From Citrobacter europaeus (GTDB taxonomy: Bacteria > Pseudomonadota > Gammaproteobacteria > Enterobacterales > Enterobacteriaceae), in NCBI GenBank assembly GCA_020099315.1, contig CP083650.1:2170001-2234000 (forward strand): a stretch of DNA of 64,000 bases. The letters are read 5' to 3'. The position numbers and the translations under genes are program-made. Below, one piece after another: positions 27,090 through 36,279 of this stretch. Each line of letters opens with the position of its first letter. Within the stretch, counting starts at the first letter, position 1. The notes below the pieces were generated by a model. That model searched no databases, had not been told where the DNA came from, and saw only the letters and a list, made by a program, of their open reading frames with translations.

Positions 27090-27878
27090 TTATTTCAGTT
27101 CCAGCTCGTTCATAGCCGCGATGCTGAAGCCACCATCGACGTGAACGACTTCACCAGAGATGCCGGCAGCGAGATCGGAGCACAGGAATGCCGCGGAGTT
27201 ACCCACATCTTCAATGGTTACAGTGCGGCGAATCGGCGTAACCGCTTCACAATGCGCCAGCATTTTACGGAAATCTTTAATGCCGGAAGCGGCAAGTGTC
27301 CGGATAGGACCTGCGGAAATAGCGTTCACACGCACGCCTTCAGGACCCATCGCATTAGCCATGTAGCGAACGTTCGCTTCCAGAGAGGCTTTCGCCAGGC
27401 CCATCACATTGTAATTAGGGATGGCGCGCTCAGCGCCTAAATAGGATAGCGTCAGCAGCGCAGAGCCTGGATTCAGCATGGAACGGCAGGCCTTTGCCAT
27501 CGCTACAAAGCTGTAAGCGCTAATGTCATGAGCAATTTTGAAGCCTTCGCGGGTGACTGCATTCACGTAGTCGCCATCCAGTTGGTCAGCGGGCGCGAAT
27601 CCAATTGAGTGAACGAAACCATCGAATTTCGGCCAGGCTTTGCTTAGTTCCGAAAACATTGCATCAATGCTGGCGTCTTCCGCCACATCACACTGCAGTA
27701 CGATGCTGGAACCCAGTTGAGCTGCAAATTCTTCCACGCGGACTTTTAGTTTGTCGTTCTGGTATGTGAAAGCCAGTTCTGCGCCTTCGCGATGCATTGC
27801 CTGAGCGATACCCCAGGCGATAGAAAGTTTGCTGGCAAGACCCGTTACCAGAATACGCTTACCGGAAAGGAAACCCAT
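27090..27878 (-). CDS. fabI: Enoyl-[acyl-carrier-protein] reductase (NADH)
   Basis: Catalyses the last reduction of each fatty-acid elongation cycle and is the triclosan/isoniazid-type target. The 262-residue SDR-fold protein has the atypical catalytic Tyr-x6-Lys pair in NYNVMGLAK, and the expected G-rich cofactor site ILVTGLASKLSIAWG. Gly93 of the triclosan site lies in HSIGFAP, in the wild-type form. Start at MGFLSG behind AAGGA; the upstream ATG (27899) adds MTIRIKT and is not supported. Confidence 0.97.
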   Translation of the reverse strand: MGFLSGKRILVTGLASKLSIAWGIAQAMHREGAELAFTYQNDKLKVRVEEFAAQLGSSIVLQCDVAEDASIDAMFSELSKAWPKFDGFVHSIGFAPADQLDGDYVNAVTREGFKIAHDISAYSFVAMAKACRSMLNPGSALLTLSYLGAERAIPNYNVMGLAKASLEANVRYMANAMGPEGVRVNAISAGPIRTLAASGIKDFRKMLAHCEAVTPIRRTVTIEDVGNSAAFLCSDLAAGISGEVVHVDGGFSIAAMNELELK

Positions 27879-28286
27879 AGTTTTAATCCTTATGGTCATT
27901 GCTTATTTTTAGCAATCAATGAGTTATGATCACAATTTCAAGCTTGCCCGAAATGGGGCTGCAATTATATCCCACTCTTTGTTCCTTGTAGAAGAGTAAT
28001 CAGCCCGCAGTGACAATCACTACCCATGACATATGAGGATCATACAAGCGCGGAAGGATGGAGAAAATACAAGGCTTTAAAGGCATCTCAATGGTATTAT
28101 TAACTGCTAGCTTATGTTTATAAACATAGCAAGGTAGGAACTTTCTTAAAACAAAAAATATGACCAGATTCAGTTCTTTATGATATATTGTTTTTATCGA
28201 TCGATATTGATACATTGATCGATATTATTGATTGATTGTGATTAAAAGTGCATTATCAGGAAGTTATGATCAATTGGAGTGGTCTT
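27879..28286. other. 408-base fabI upstream region with an 18-bp-period repeat
   Basis: No gene of the ycjD type, which occupies this place in E. coli, is present. The region is AT-rich. GATCGATATT occurs at 28199-28208 and again at 28217-28226, exactly 18 bases apart, just upstream of the broken EAL gene. The left part must carry the fabI promoter on the minus strand. Confidence 0.6.
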
Positions 28287-28976
28287 ATGCACTATCATTT
28301 CATCGCGGAACCGATGAGAGACACAACTGATACGTTACTGGGAGTTGAGATGAGCGCCCGGTTTACTTCAGATACGGTTTCTCCGTTACATCCGGAGTTC
28401 ATCATTTCAGCGTGGAATAGCGAACAAAAACGTCATTTCATGCTCGAGTAAATTCGATTAATTGCCGAAAAACGTGACTGGTTTGAAAGCCACAACCTTT
28501 TCTGTACTCTGAACCTTATTGATGAAATGGCGCTACTGGCGATTGGAGACCCGATCGTCAAATCGGCATTACATGCAATGCCATTTGTTGCACTGGAACT
28601 TTCAGAACGCTTTCTGACGAATACGGTGTGTCTGAATAATCTACTGATTAATTCACTTCGCGACGGCCCAAACGCATTATGGCTGGGCGATCTGGGTTCC
28701 GGCAGCATTGGTGCCAGTCCGCTGGTGTGCGGTCGTTTTGACGTTGTGAAGCTGGATCGTGGTTTCTTCCTGGAGCAGGTTGAAAAACCAATGTTCCCGG
28801 TGCTAATGAAAAACATTCGTGAATATTGCGACCGTATTGCAGTGGAGGGCGTGGAAACAGCACGTCTTATCGACGAGGCAGGCGCTGCGGGTGTTTGGGT
28901 GATGCAGGGAACCCTTTTCCCTTCGGTTGCTTTTAGCGAGGTAGATACACTGCTCTTACCCAGCGTTTGCCACTGA
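28287..28976 (+). pseudogene. EAL-domain protein resembling STM1697, interrupted by one stop codon
   Basis: Two reading frames in the same phase are split by a single TAA at 28449-28451. Joined, they give about 229 residues of a stand-alone EAL domain. The catalytic signatures are degenerate: GVEM replaces EALxR, DLGSG replaces DFGTG, although VKLDRGFF and VEGVET remain. Such degenerate EAL-only proteins (YdiV/RflP, STM1697) bind FlhDC and repress flagellar genes rather than hydrolyse c-di-GMP. Salmonella STM1697 lies beside sapF, as here. I start at 28287 (MHYHFIAEP, GGAG upstream); ATG 28266 with AGGA is an alternative. A CAA-to-TAA change would explain the stop. It is either an inactivated gene or a sequencing error. 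Confidence 0.8.
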
Positions 28977-28980
28977 GTGC

Positions 28981-29007
28981 AAAATTGCCCTCCGCTGAAG
29001 GAGGGCT
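28981..29007 (-). terminator. sapF operon terminator
   Basis: On the minus strand GCCCTCC and GGAGGGC pair around TTCAGC, followed by AATTTT. It lies just past the sapF stop and ends the sap operon. Confidence 0.85.
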
Positions 29008-29014
29008 GCATCTG

Positions 29015-29821
29015 CTAGCGATCTTTACGCCACGCGTCAGCGGTAAGCGCTTCGCCGAAATGGCCTGCAATCAGGCGACGGGTAAGCTCATGCAGCGGCG
29101 AGGCCAGAACATCTGCTGTGCTGCCGCGTTCAACCACTTCCCCCTGGTGCATGACTAATACCTGATCGCTGATATGCTTCATCATGCCAATGTGCTGGGT
29201 CACATAAATATATGAAATACCCTGTTTTTCCTGCAATTCCAGCATCAGATTGATGAGCTGCGAACGCATCGACATGTCGAGAGAGGCCAGAGCCTCGTCG
29301 GCGATAATTACTTTGGGTCGTAAAATGAGCGCTCGAGCAAGGCCCAGACGCTGTTTTTGTCCCGGGGCCAGCATATGCGGGTAATAACTCACATGGTCAG
29401 GCAGCAGACCCACCATACGCATGGTCTCAACGATCTGCTTGCGACGCTGTTCCGGCTCGAGGTCGGTGTTAAGACGTAGCGGGAAATCGAGGATCTGTGA
29501 GATACGCTGCCGCGGGTTAAGTGACGTTGACGGATCCTGGAAAATCATCCTGATACGCTGACTACGGAATGAGTAATCGCCATATTTTAACGGGTGATCG
29601 TCAATCAGTACCTCACCGCTGGTGGGCTCAATCATACCGGCCAGCATCTTCGCCAGAGTAGATTTACCAGAACCATTTTCGCCTATCACGGCGAGCGTCT
29701 GACGCTCGCGCAGGGTAAAGCTCAGGGGCTTAACGGCTTCAACGGTCTGACGGCGAAATAAGCCCGTCCGGTAGCGAAAGGTTTTGCTCAGATTACGAAC
29801 TTCGAGCAGGGTTTCTACCAT
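29015..29821 (-). CDS. sapF: Peptide ABC transporter ATP-binding protein SapF
   Basis: One of two ATPases of the Sap importer. The 268-residue protein has Walker A GENGSGKST, signature region LAPGQKQRLGLARAL and Walker B VIIADEAL. The complex has been linked to antimicrobial-peptide resistance in Salmonella and to putrescine export (SapBCDF) in E. coli; SapD also supports potassium uptake by Trk. It follows sapD with a one-base gap and is the last gene of the sap operon. Confidence 0.95.
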   Translation of the reverse strand: MVETLLEVRNLSKTFRYRTGLFRRQTVEAVKPLSFTLRERQTLAVIGENGSGKSTLAKMLAGMIEPTSGEVLIDDHPLKYGDYSFRSQRIRMIFQDPSTSLNPRQRISQILDFPLRLNTDLEPEQRRKQIVETMRMVGLLPDHVSYYPHMLAPGQKQRLGLARALILRPKVIIADEALASLDMSMRSQLINLMLELQEKQGISYIYVTQHIGMMKHISDQVLVMHQGEVVERGSTADVLASPLHELTRRLIAGHFGEALTADAWRKDR

Positions 29822-29822
29822 C

Positions 29823-30815
29823 TCACTCTCTCTCCATATTCAGCGGGAAATGACAGGCGTAGAGATGATTCTTTGCTCCGGTCAGTCTTGGGGTTTCGAT
29901 ACATTCGCGCTGAGCATAAGGGCAGCGCGGCCCCAGACGACAGCCGATAGGTAATTGTTCCAGCAATGGAATTGCTCCTGGCATGGTATTCAGGCGGCTT
30001 TTGTGCGGCATTGCGCTACCAAAATCAGGAATGGCGCGAATCAACGCCTGAGTGTAAGGATGATGCGGAATCGTCACCAGGTCCTTACTGGGCGCAGTTT
30101 CCACCGTTTGCCCGCAGTACATCACGTTAACTTTGTCTGCCCACTGGCTGAGCATTTGCAAGTCATGGCTTATCAACAAAATGGTGGTGTTGCTGTTTTG
30201 ATTTAACCGGGTCAGCAGGCGGAAAATTTGCGCCTGAGTGGTGGGTTCCATCGCGTTCGTCGGTTCGTCGGCAATCAGCAAGCGTGGCTGATTAGCCAGG
30301 GCGATAGCGATCATCACCTTCTGGCATTCGCCGTCGGTGAGTTCGTACGGGAAGCTGCGCATGGCATCTTTATGATCTTTTATCCCGACGCGGTGCAGGA
30401 GTTCAATCGCGCGGCGTTTGCGCCAGCCAATGCGCTGCCACCAGCGGCCCTTGTAGGTCCATGCCGGAATATTTTGCATTAGCTGACGTCCGATGCGCTC
30501 GGAGGGGTCGAGACACGATTGCGGTTCCTGAAAGATCATAGAAACGTTATGACCGACCAGCTTGCGTCGTTCACGAGCTGAAAGGCGCAGCAGATCGATA
30601 TCATCAAAGCGCATACGGTCTGCGGTTACGCGCCAGTTATCTTTAGCAACGCCGCAAATGGCCTTGGCGATCAGGCTTTTTCCGGACCCGGACTCGCCGA
30701 CCAACCCGCGGATTTCACCTTCATTGAGGGTCATGCTGACGCGGTCAACCGCCTTTACCCACTCGTCGCCAGTCCTGAATTCAATGGTCAGGTTACGGAT
30801 ATCCAGTAATGGCAT
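29823..30815 (-). CDS. sapD: Peptide ABC transporter ATP-binding protein SapD
   Basis: The second Sap ATPase, 330 residues, with Walker A GESGSGKSL, signature LTDGECQKVMIAIAL, Walker B LLIADEP and the oligopeptide-ATPase C-terminal region with the Cys-containing CRLGPRCPYAQREC segment. In E. coli SapD (TrkE) supports ATP-dependent K+ uptake by TrkG/H. Its ATG overlaps the sapC stop by one base. Confidence 0.95.
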   Translation of the reverse strand: MPLLDIRNLTIEFRTGDEWVKAVDRVSMTLNEGEIRGLVGESGSGKSLIAKAICGVAKDNWRVTADRMRFDDIDLLRLSARERRKLVGHNVSMIFQEPQSCLDPSERIGRQLMQNIPAWTYKGRWWQRIGWRKRRAIELLHRVGIKDHKDAMRSFPYELTDGECQKVMIAIALANQPRLLIADEPTNAMEPTTQAQIFRLLTRLNQNSNTTILLISHDLQMLSQWADKVNVMYCGQTVETAPSKDLVTIPHHPYTQALIRAIPDFGSAMPHKSRLNTMPGAIPLLEQLPIGCRLGPRCPYAQRECIETPRLTGAKNHLYACHFPLNMERE

Positions 30816-31705
30816 TATTCCACCCCCGCAATAATTGCGCGGCGCACGCCATCACCCAGCAGGTTAACCAGCAGCACGCTTATCATAATCGCTGCACCTG
30901 GCAGCATCACCGTCCACGGCGCGACATAAATCAGCTCCAGCGCGTCGCCCAGCATGGCTCCCCATTCTGGTGACGGCAACTGTGCGCCAAGGTCGAGAAA
31001 ACCCAGCGCGGCGATGTCCAGAATCGCCATCGACAGCGCACGGGTAATTTCGGTGATAAGCCCGGCGGTAATATTGGGCAGAACGGCGAACCACAGAATA
31101 TTGAGTGTGGTTGCGCCGTCCAGACGAGCGGCAATAACGTACTCTTTTTCCAGCTCGTCATGCACCATGCTGTAGACGGAGCGTACCATGCGCGGCAGCA
31201 GCGCCAGCCAGACGGCAAACATCGCGTGGGTCAGATGCGGCCCCGCAAAGGCCACCACAATAATCGCCAGCAGCAGCGAAGGGATCGAGAGCAGAGTGTC
31301 CAGAATGTGGTTCAGCACCGCGGAGCGCAAACCGTGCGTCGCTCCGGCAACCACGCCCAGCAACAGACCACACAGGGTAGCGGCAAGGGTGACGACAAAC
31401 GCGCCGCCAACGGTCGGGGCCGCACCGCTGAGCAGGCGGCTTAACACGTCACGCCCCAGATCGTCAGTTCCGAGGAAAAATGAGACTTCGCCATAGCGCG
31501 ACCATGACGGCGGTAAAAGCTGATAACCGAGAAACTGCTGGTCGATGCCATAAGGGGCAAACCAACCGCCAAAAACACACAGAATCGCTAATCCCGCGCA
31601 ACCATACAGGCCAATCATCGCCGTCGCATCGCCGTAAAAATTACGCCACGCGGTGCGCAGCGTTCCCGGTGGGCGCTTTTCGCTGTAGACGCTATCGTAA
31701 GGCAT
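30815..31705 (-). CDS. sapC: Peptide ABC transporter permease SapC
   Basis: A 296-residue inner-membrane permease of the DppC/OppC type with about six hydrophobic segments and the EAA-loop region VIAARLDGATTLNILWF. It pairs with SapB. The start overlaps sapB by 14 bases, typical for this operon. Confidence 0.95.
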   Translation of the reverse strand: MPYDSVYSEKRPPGTLRTAWRNFYGDATAMIGLYGCAGLAILCVFGGWFAPYGIDQQFLGYQLLPPSWSRYGEVSFFLGTDDLGRDVLSRLLSGAAPTVGGAFVVTLAATLCGLLLGVVAGATHGLRSAVLNHILDTLLSIPSLLLAIIVVAFAGPHLTHAMFAVWLALLPRMVRSVYSMVHDELEKEYVIAARLDGATTLNILWFAVLPNITAGLITEITRALSMAILDIAALGFLDLGAQLPSPEWGAMLGDALELIYVAPWTVMLPGAAIMISVLLVNLLGDGVRRAIIAGVE

Positions 31706-32657
31706 ACCATTCCTTATGTTTCAGAGGGTTAGCCATAGCACCCAAAATATCAGAGATGACGTTGACGATGATCACCAGTGAGCCAATCACCATAACGCCC
31801 GCCGAAATCGCCGCGTAATCCTGCTGGCGAATCGCGTTAATCAGCCAACGGCCAAGGCCAGGCCAGCTAAAGACCATCTCGGTGATCATCGCCAGCGTCA
31901 GCATGGTGGAAAACTGTAAACCCAGGCGCGGGATCACCGGCGGGAGGGCGTTGTGCAGGACGTGACGGCGCAGAATTGTTAAGCGTGACAGACCACGCGT
32001 GGCGGCCGCTTTGATGTAGTTTTGATCAAAGACCTCGATGGTGCTGATACGCATCAGGCGAATAACTTCGGTGGTAGGGGCGACGGAAAGCGTCAACACC
32101 GGGAGCACCATGTGCCGGATTGCGCTGACCAGCATTTCATCGCGCCAGGGCGAGTCGGAGATCCACGCATCAATAATGGCAAAACCGGTAACGGGTTTTA
32201 CTTCGTAGAGCAGATCAAAACGGCCCGACACGGGAAGCCAGCCGAGGGTCAGTGAGAAGAGCAATGTCAGCAACAGCGCCAGCCAAAAAACCGGAATCGA
32301 AAAACCCATTAGCGCTAATGCGCTGATGCAGCGGTCCTGCCATTTGTTCCGCGTGATGCCTGCCAACATACCAACGGGGATCCCGACCATCAGCGCAAAA
32401 CCAAAGGCCAGAATGCACAGTTCCATTGTCGCCGGGAACACCTCCTTCAACTGTTCTGAAATCAATTGGCCATTAATACTGGAGACGCCGAAATCCCAGT
32501 GGATGAGGCCATTGAACCAGAATACCCAGGCGTTCCACAGTGATGCGCCCTGTAACGGCGCATGAGGTGTGAAGTAGCTTAGACTGAATCCAATAAAGGT
32601 CAGAAAGAACAGGGTGATCAGCAGCAATAAAAAACGGCGCAAGGTGAAGATAATCAT
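31692..32657 (-). CDS. sapB: Peptide ABC transporter permease SapB
   Basis: A 321-residue inner-membrane permease of the DppB/OppB type, starting with the usual MIIFTLRRFLLLLITL membrane helix. The EAA-like loop YIKAAATRGLSRLTILRRH precedes the last helices. It overlaps sapA by four bases and sapC by 14. Confidence 0.95.
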   Translation of the reverse strand: MIIFTLRRFLLLLITLFFLTFIGFSLSYFTPHAPLQGASLWNAWVFWFNGLIHWDFGVSSINGQLISEQLKEVFPATMELCILAFGFALMVGIPVGMLAGITRNKWQDRCISALALMGFSIPVFWLALLLTLLFSLTLGWLPVSGRFDLLYEVKPVTGFAIIDAWISDSPWRDEMLVSAIRHMVLPVLTLSVAPTTEVIRLMRISTIEVFDQNYIKAAATRGLSRLTILRRHVLHNALPPVIPRLGLQFSTMLTLAMITEMVFSWPGLGRWLINAIRQQDYAAISAGVMVIGSLVIIVNVISDILGAMANPLKHKEWYALR

Positions 32658-34297
32658 GGTTTTTTCACCTCATCTTTCTTTTCCCTGGAAACCCCGGCAA
32701 AAGAGGCATTACCGAACGGACTGAGCACCAGCCCTTTGATATCGTAGCGGTAAGCCTGCAGACGCAGTGAAGAGGCCAGCGGCAGGATTGGTAACTCTTT
32801 CGCGAGAATATTTTGCGCTTCGTCATAGGCATCAATTCGCGATGAGAGCTGCTGCGACGAGAGGGCTTTGCGCAGAACGCTGTCAAATTCCGGATTACAC
32901 CAGTGGGCGAAGTTGGTTTGCGAGTTGATGGCGGCACAGCTTAGCAACGGTCGGAAAAAACTGTCAGGATCGTTACTGTCCGTCGCCCAGCCGGATAACG
33001 TCAGATCATGGTTCATATCCATTAATCGCGCCTCCTGAAATCGACCTTCTACCGGAATGATTTTCACTTTCACACCCACCTGAGCCATATCTGCCTGAAT
33101 CAGCTCGGCGGTTTTCAGCGGACTTGGGTTCCAGGCCTGTGAGCTGGTGGGAACCCAAAGCTGCAAGGTCAGGTTCTCCAGCCCCAGCGCTTTTAACTGT
33201 TCGCGCGATTTTGCCGGGTTGTACTCTGTAATTTTAGCTTCGTTGTCATAAGCCCACGAGGCGCGAGGCAAAATAGATGCTGCGGTTTCCGCCGTCCCGT
33301 AGTAGATGGACTGCATCAGTCGTTGGTTATTAATGGCCAGCGCCAGCGCATGCCGCACGGCAGGGTTATCCAGCGGCGGTTTATTGGTGTTGAATGCCAG
33401 ATACGCGATGTTCATCCCCGGACGCAGTGTCAGACGCAGGCGTGGGTCATCACGCAAAATGCTGAGCTGGCTGGCGGCAGGCCAGGCCAGAACGTCGCAC
33501 TCGCCGGTCAGGAGTTTCGATAAGCGTCCGGTGCCGCCGGAGCCAAGGTCCACAACCACCTGCGGCATCAGCGGAGTACCACGCCAGAATTTTTCATGGC
33601 GCTGCAGTCGAATATATTGGCCGGCGCGATTCTCCGAAAGCTGGTACGGGCCCGTGCCGACGGGTTGTCTGTCGAGCAGTTCCTGGCGATCCTGTTTTGC
33701 AAGGTTAGCCGCATATTCCGCTGACATCACCGAAGCATAGTGCGTGGCAAGGTGCCACATAAAGGAGGCATCGGGCTGGGTTAAGCGAAATTCAACGGTG
33801 TTATTGTCCAGCTTGCGTACGCTTTGGACATTATCGGCGAACTGTAAACTGTCGAAGTAGGGGAAACTACTGCCGTTCACATTATGCCACGGATGCTGGC
33901 GATCAAAGATGCGCTCGAAGGTAAACACCACGTCGTCCGCATTCAGTTTACGGGTGGGGGTAAACCAGGCAGTCTTCTGAAACTGGACGTCACGACGCAG
34001 GTGGAAGCGGTAGGTTGCGCCGTTATCCAGCACCTCCCAGCTTTCGGCCAGCTCAGGCACCAGTCGATAGGTGTACGGGTCGACATCAAGCAGTCGGTCA
34101 TACAATTGGGCCGCCAGCGTGTCGACGATGAGGCCGCTGCTCGCTTTTTGCGGATTGAACGTATTGACCTGCCCGCTGACGCAATAGACAAAGCCGCTGT
34201 CACGAATATCAGCGTGCGAAGCCTGTTCAGGCGCGGCAGCAGCCTGACCACTCAGAAATCCAGCCATCACGATCAGAGATGATAAAACCAGGCGCAT
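32654..34297 (-). CDS. sapA: Peptide ABC transporter periplasmic substrate-binding protein SapA
   Basis: A 547-residue periplasmic binding protein of the family-5 (DppA/OppA) class. The N-terminus MRLVLSSLIVMAGFLSG is a signal peptide, cleaved near AAAA. The Salmonella orthologue binds antimicrobial peptides and delivers them for import. It is the first gene of sapABCDF. The puu operon that follows upstream in E. coli is absent here. Confidence 0.95.
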   Translation of the reverse strand: MRLVLSSLIVMAGFLSGQAAAAPEQASHADIRDSGFVYCVSGQVNTFNPQKASSGLIVDTLAAQLYDRLLDVDPYTYRLVPELAESWEVLDNGATYRFHLRRDVQFQKTAWFTPTRKLNADDVVFTFERIFDRQHPWHNVNGSSFPYFDSLQFADNVQSVRKLDNNTVEFRLTQPDASFMWHLATHYASVMSAEYAANLAKQDRQELLDRQPVGTGPYQLSENRAGQYIRLQRHEKFWRGTPLMPQVVVDLGSGGTGRLSKLLTGECDVLAWPAASQLSILRDDPRLRLTLRPGMNIAYLAFNTNKPPLDNPAVRHALALAINNQRLMQSIYYGTAETAASILPRASWAYDNEAKITEYNPAKSREQLKALGLENLTLQLWVPTSSQAWNPSPLKTAELIQADMAQVGVKVKIIPVEGRFQEARLMDMNHDLTLSGWATDSNDPDSFFRPLLSCAAINSQTNFAHWCNPEFDSVLRKALSSQQLSSRIDAYDEAQNILAKELPILPLASSLRLQAYRYDIKGLVLSPFGNASFAGVSREKKDEVKKP

Positions 34298-34589
34298 AAT
34301 TTTAAAGGATTATAAATAAAGAGGCTATCTTACTAATACTTAATGACATTTGCCATTACCGTTTGTGTTTGGGGGCAGCAAGGGTGATAACCGCGAATTC
34401 AACATCGCGACATGTTCAACATTCATACCCGCTATCCACTTTGAATCTACTCTGTTAACTATCTTAGCATTTTCATGACCCATCTGACTCGCTTAAACGC
34501 GTGATTCGCTGGCAGACAGAAAAACGTGAGGGAAAAGAGGGGAGGAAATGACCATGACGGGCAGAAGTGAGCATTAGCAAAATCGTAGG
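34298..34589. other. Upstream region of sapA
   Basis: Together with the terminator to its right, this 340-base gap between sapA and the BOF-family gene holds no coding sequence that I can support. It should contain the sap promoter on the minus strand. The middle is AT-rich with no clear repeat. Confidence 0.4.
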
Positions 34590-34630
34590 AATAAAGAAAA
34601 TCGACCGGGAAGAGTGGCTTCCTTCCCGGT
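34590..34630 (-). terminator. Terminator of the BOF-family gene
   Basis: On the minus strand ACCGGGAAG and CTTCCCGGT pair around a nine-base loop, followed by CGATTTTCTTT. It directly follows the stop codon at 34638. Confidence 0.88.
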
Positions 34631-34637
34631 TATTGCG

Positions 34638-35030
34638 TTACTTCTGTATCTTATTTACGCGAACCACTGGTGGTTGCATTTTCGCATCGAGGCTACCGTT
34701 AATACTGATCATGTGATCGGGTTTAACCGTTCGGCCATCGAAAACCGCGTGTGGAATTAAAGTCTGGATACTGCCGGTTTTATCACGAAAGATAAATTTG
34801 TCTCCGCCTTGATCCTCGATGAGATTACCTCGTAGAGAAATGGTCGCACCGTCATGCATCGTTTTGGCCTGTTCGACAGTCATGATTCTTGCATCTTCGG
34901 TCCCACGATAACCTTCATCCAGAGCGTGGGCTGGCGGTGGAGCTGTATCATTTTTCAACCCGCCGTTATCATCAGCAAGCGCTGGCGACAATAAAAAACA
35001 ACATAATAATGGCGTTATGGATAATTTCAT
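34638..35030 (-). CDS. BOF-family (YgiW/YdeI-like) periplasmic protein
   Basis: A 130-residue exported protein. MKLSITPLLCCFLLSPALA is a signal peptide; the mature part is a bacterial OB-fold domain (MTVEQAKTMHDGATISLRGN, DKFIFRDKTGSIQTLIP, VRVNKIQK). Relatives YgiW/VisP and YdeI/OmdA are stress-induced periplasmic proteins involved in peroxide or antimicrobial-peptide tolerance. E. coli has no gene of this family at this position. The exact role is unknown. It is divergent from the dehydrogenase gene at 35280 and has its own terminator. Confidence 0.85.
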   Translation of the reverse strand: MKLSITPLLCCFLLSPALADDNGGLKNDTAPPPAHALDEGYRGTEDARIMTVEQAKTMHDGATISLRGNLIEDQGGDKFIFRDKTGSIQTLIPHAVFDGRTVKPDHMISINGSLDAKMQPPVVRVNKIQK

Positions 35031-35279
35031 ACGTTCTCCCTTTTGCCTGGGGTGAGATGTAAATTGTGGTTGCTATTTATTAATACTGCGAACTGGATAA
35101 GTCTCAAATGATATTGTTCAAATTAAGTCTAACGTTGGTGGGGATATAAGCGTAACGGTAGGGGGAAGTAGGGAGGGGAATATTCCGAGAAAATTAAGTA
35201 CTGCTGGGGAATATCGGTCATGCCATTCATTTTGGTCTACGCTTATTAGTCTTTGTGATAAATAAAGAGAGGTAATTGC

Positions 35280-36188
35280 ATGGCTGGCTTAAACAAGGAA
35301 AAAAAGACCATCAATAAAACCAATTCTGCGCGTTTTCCGGCGCCGCCTTTTCAACAGCAGCAGCAGCCCTTTCCAGGGCTCGCGGGGAAAATGCAACCGC
35401 GTCCCGACCATGGAGAAGACAGCTATCAGGGAAGCGGTCGCCTGAATGGGCGCAAGGTATTAATTACCGGTGGGGATTCAGGGATTGGTCGTGCTGTTGC
35501 TATTGCCTATGCTCGTGAAGGCGCTGATGTTGCGATCAACTATTTACCTGAAGAAGAAGACGATGCGCGTGAAGTGGTCGACCTGATAAAAAAAGCAGGC
35601 AGAAATGTTTTGGCCATCCCCGGAGATATCCGTGATGAGGCTTTTTGCGGTCATCTGGTAACACAGGCGGTAAAAGGACTGGGAGGGTTGGATATCCTCG
35701 TCAATAATGCGGGTCGTCAGCAATTTTGTGAGTCAATTGAGGAACTCACCACAGAAGATTTCGACGCAACATTTAAGACCAATGTCTACGCTATGTTTTG
35801 GATCACCAAAGCGGCCATACCCCATCTTTCACCAGACAGCGTGATAATTAATACCTCCTCGGTACAGGCTTATGAGCCAAGTGAAATCTTGCTTGATTAT
35901 GCTCAGACTAAAGCAGCTATCGTGGCATTTACTAAATCGCTGGCGAAACAGCTGGCCCCGAAAGGGATCCGTGTTAATGCCGTCGCGCCGGGTCCATACT
36001 GGACGGTGCTGCAGTGTTGTGGCGGTCAACCGCAGGAAAAGGTGGAGAAATTTGGGGCAAATGCGCCGCTGGGACGTCCTGGACAACCGGTGGAAATCGC
36101 GCCGCTTTATGTCACCCTGGCCGCTCAGGAGAACAGCTATACGTCTGGTCAGGTCTGGTGTTCTGATGGGGGAACCGGAACCCTCTAA
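35280..36188 (+). CDS. Stress-type SDR family oxidoreductase
   Basis: A 302-residue NAD(P)-dependent short-chain dehydrogenase with an unusual Pro/Gln-rich N-terminal extension (about 1-55) before the cofactor motif ITGGDSGIGRA. NNAG and the catalytic Tyr/Lys in YAQTK are present. It belongs to the YghA / general-stress SDR group; the substrate is unknown. AGAGAGGT precedes the ATG. An SDR gene of this sort has been reported beside chromosomal qnrB in Citrobacter. It converges on qnrB. Confidence 0.85.
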   Translation: MAGLNKEKKTINKTNSARFPAPPFQQQQQPFPGLAGKMQPRPDHGEDSYQGSGRLNGRKVLITGGDSGIGRAVAIAYAREGADVAINYLPEEEDDAREVVDLIKKAGRNVLAIPGDIRDEAFCGHLVTQAVKGLGGLDILVNNAGRQQFCESIEELTTEDFDATFKTNVYAMFWITKAAIPHLSPDSVIINTSSVQAYEPSEILLDYAQTKAAIVAFTKSLAKQLAPKGIRVNAVAPGPYWTVLQCCGGQPQEKVEKFGANAPLGRPGQPVEIAPLYVTLAAQENSYTSGQVWCSDGGTGTL

Positions 36189-36252
36189 CGTTTATGCTCT
36201 GTACGTCGAAAGTGACTTTTAAGGCAAGGACGGACACTATTGTATAAGGACG

Positions 36253-36272
36253 GGAGCGGTACTTACCGCTCC
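36253..36272. other. 20-bp palindrome between the SDR gene and qnrB
   Basis: GGAGCGGTA and TACCGCTCC form a 9-bp perfect stem with a two-base CT loop. It lies seven bases past the qnrB stop. No good T-run follows, so termination is uncertain. Confidence 0.6.
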
Positions 36273-36279
36273 GAGAATG

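Noticed and set aside
28527..28976. C-terminal part of the EAL gene as an independent 149-residue protein
   Set aside because: No ribosome site precedes the ATG and the frame continues upstream with family sequence to the stop; better read as a broken gene.
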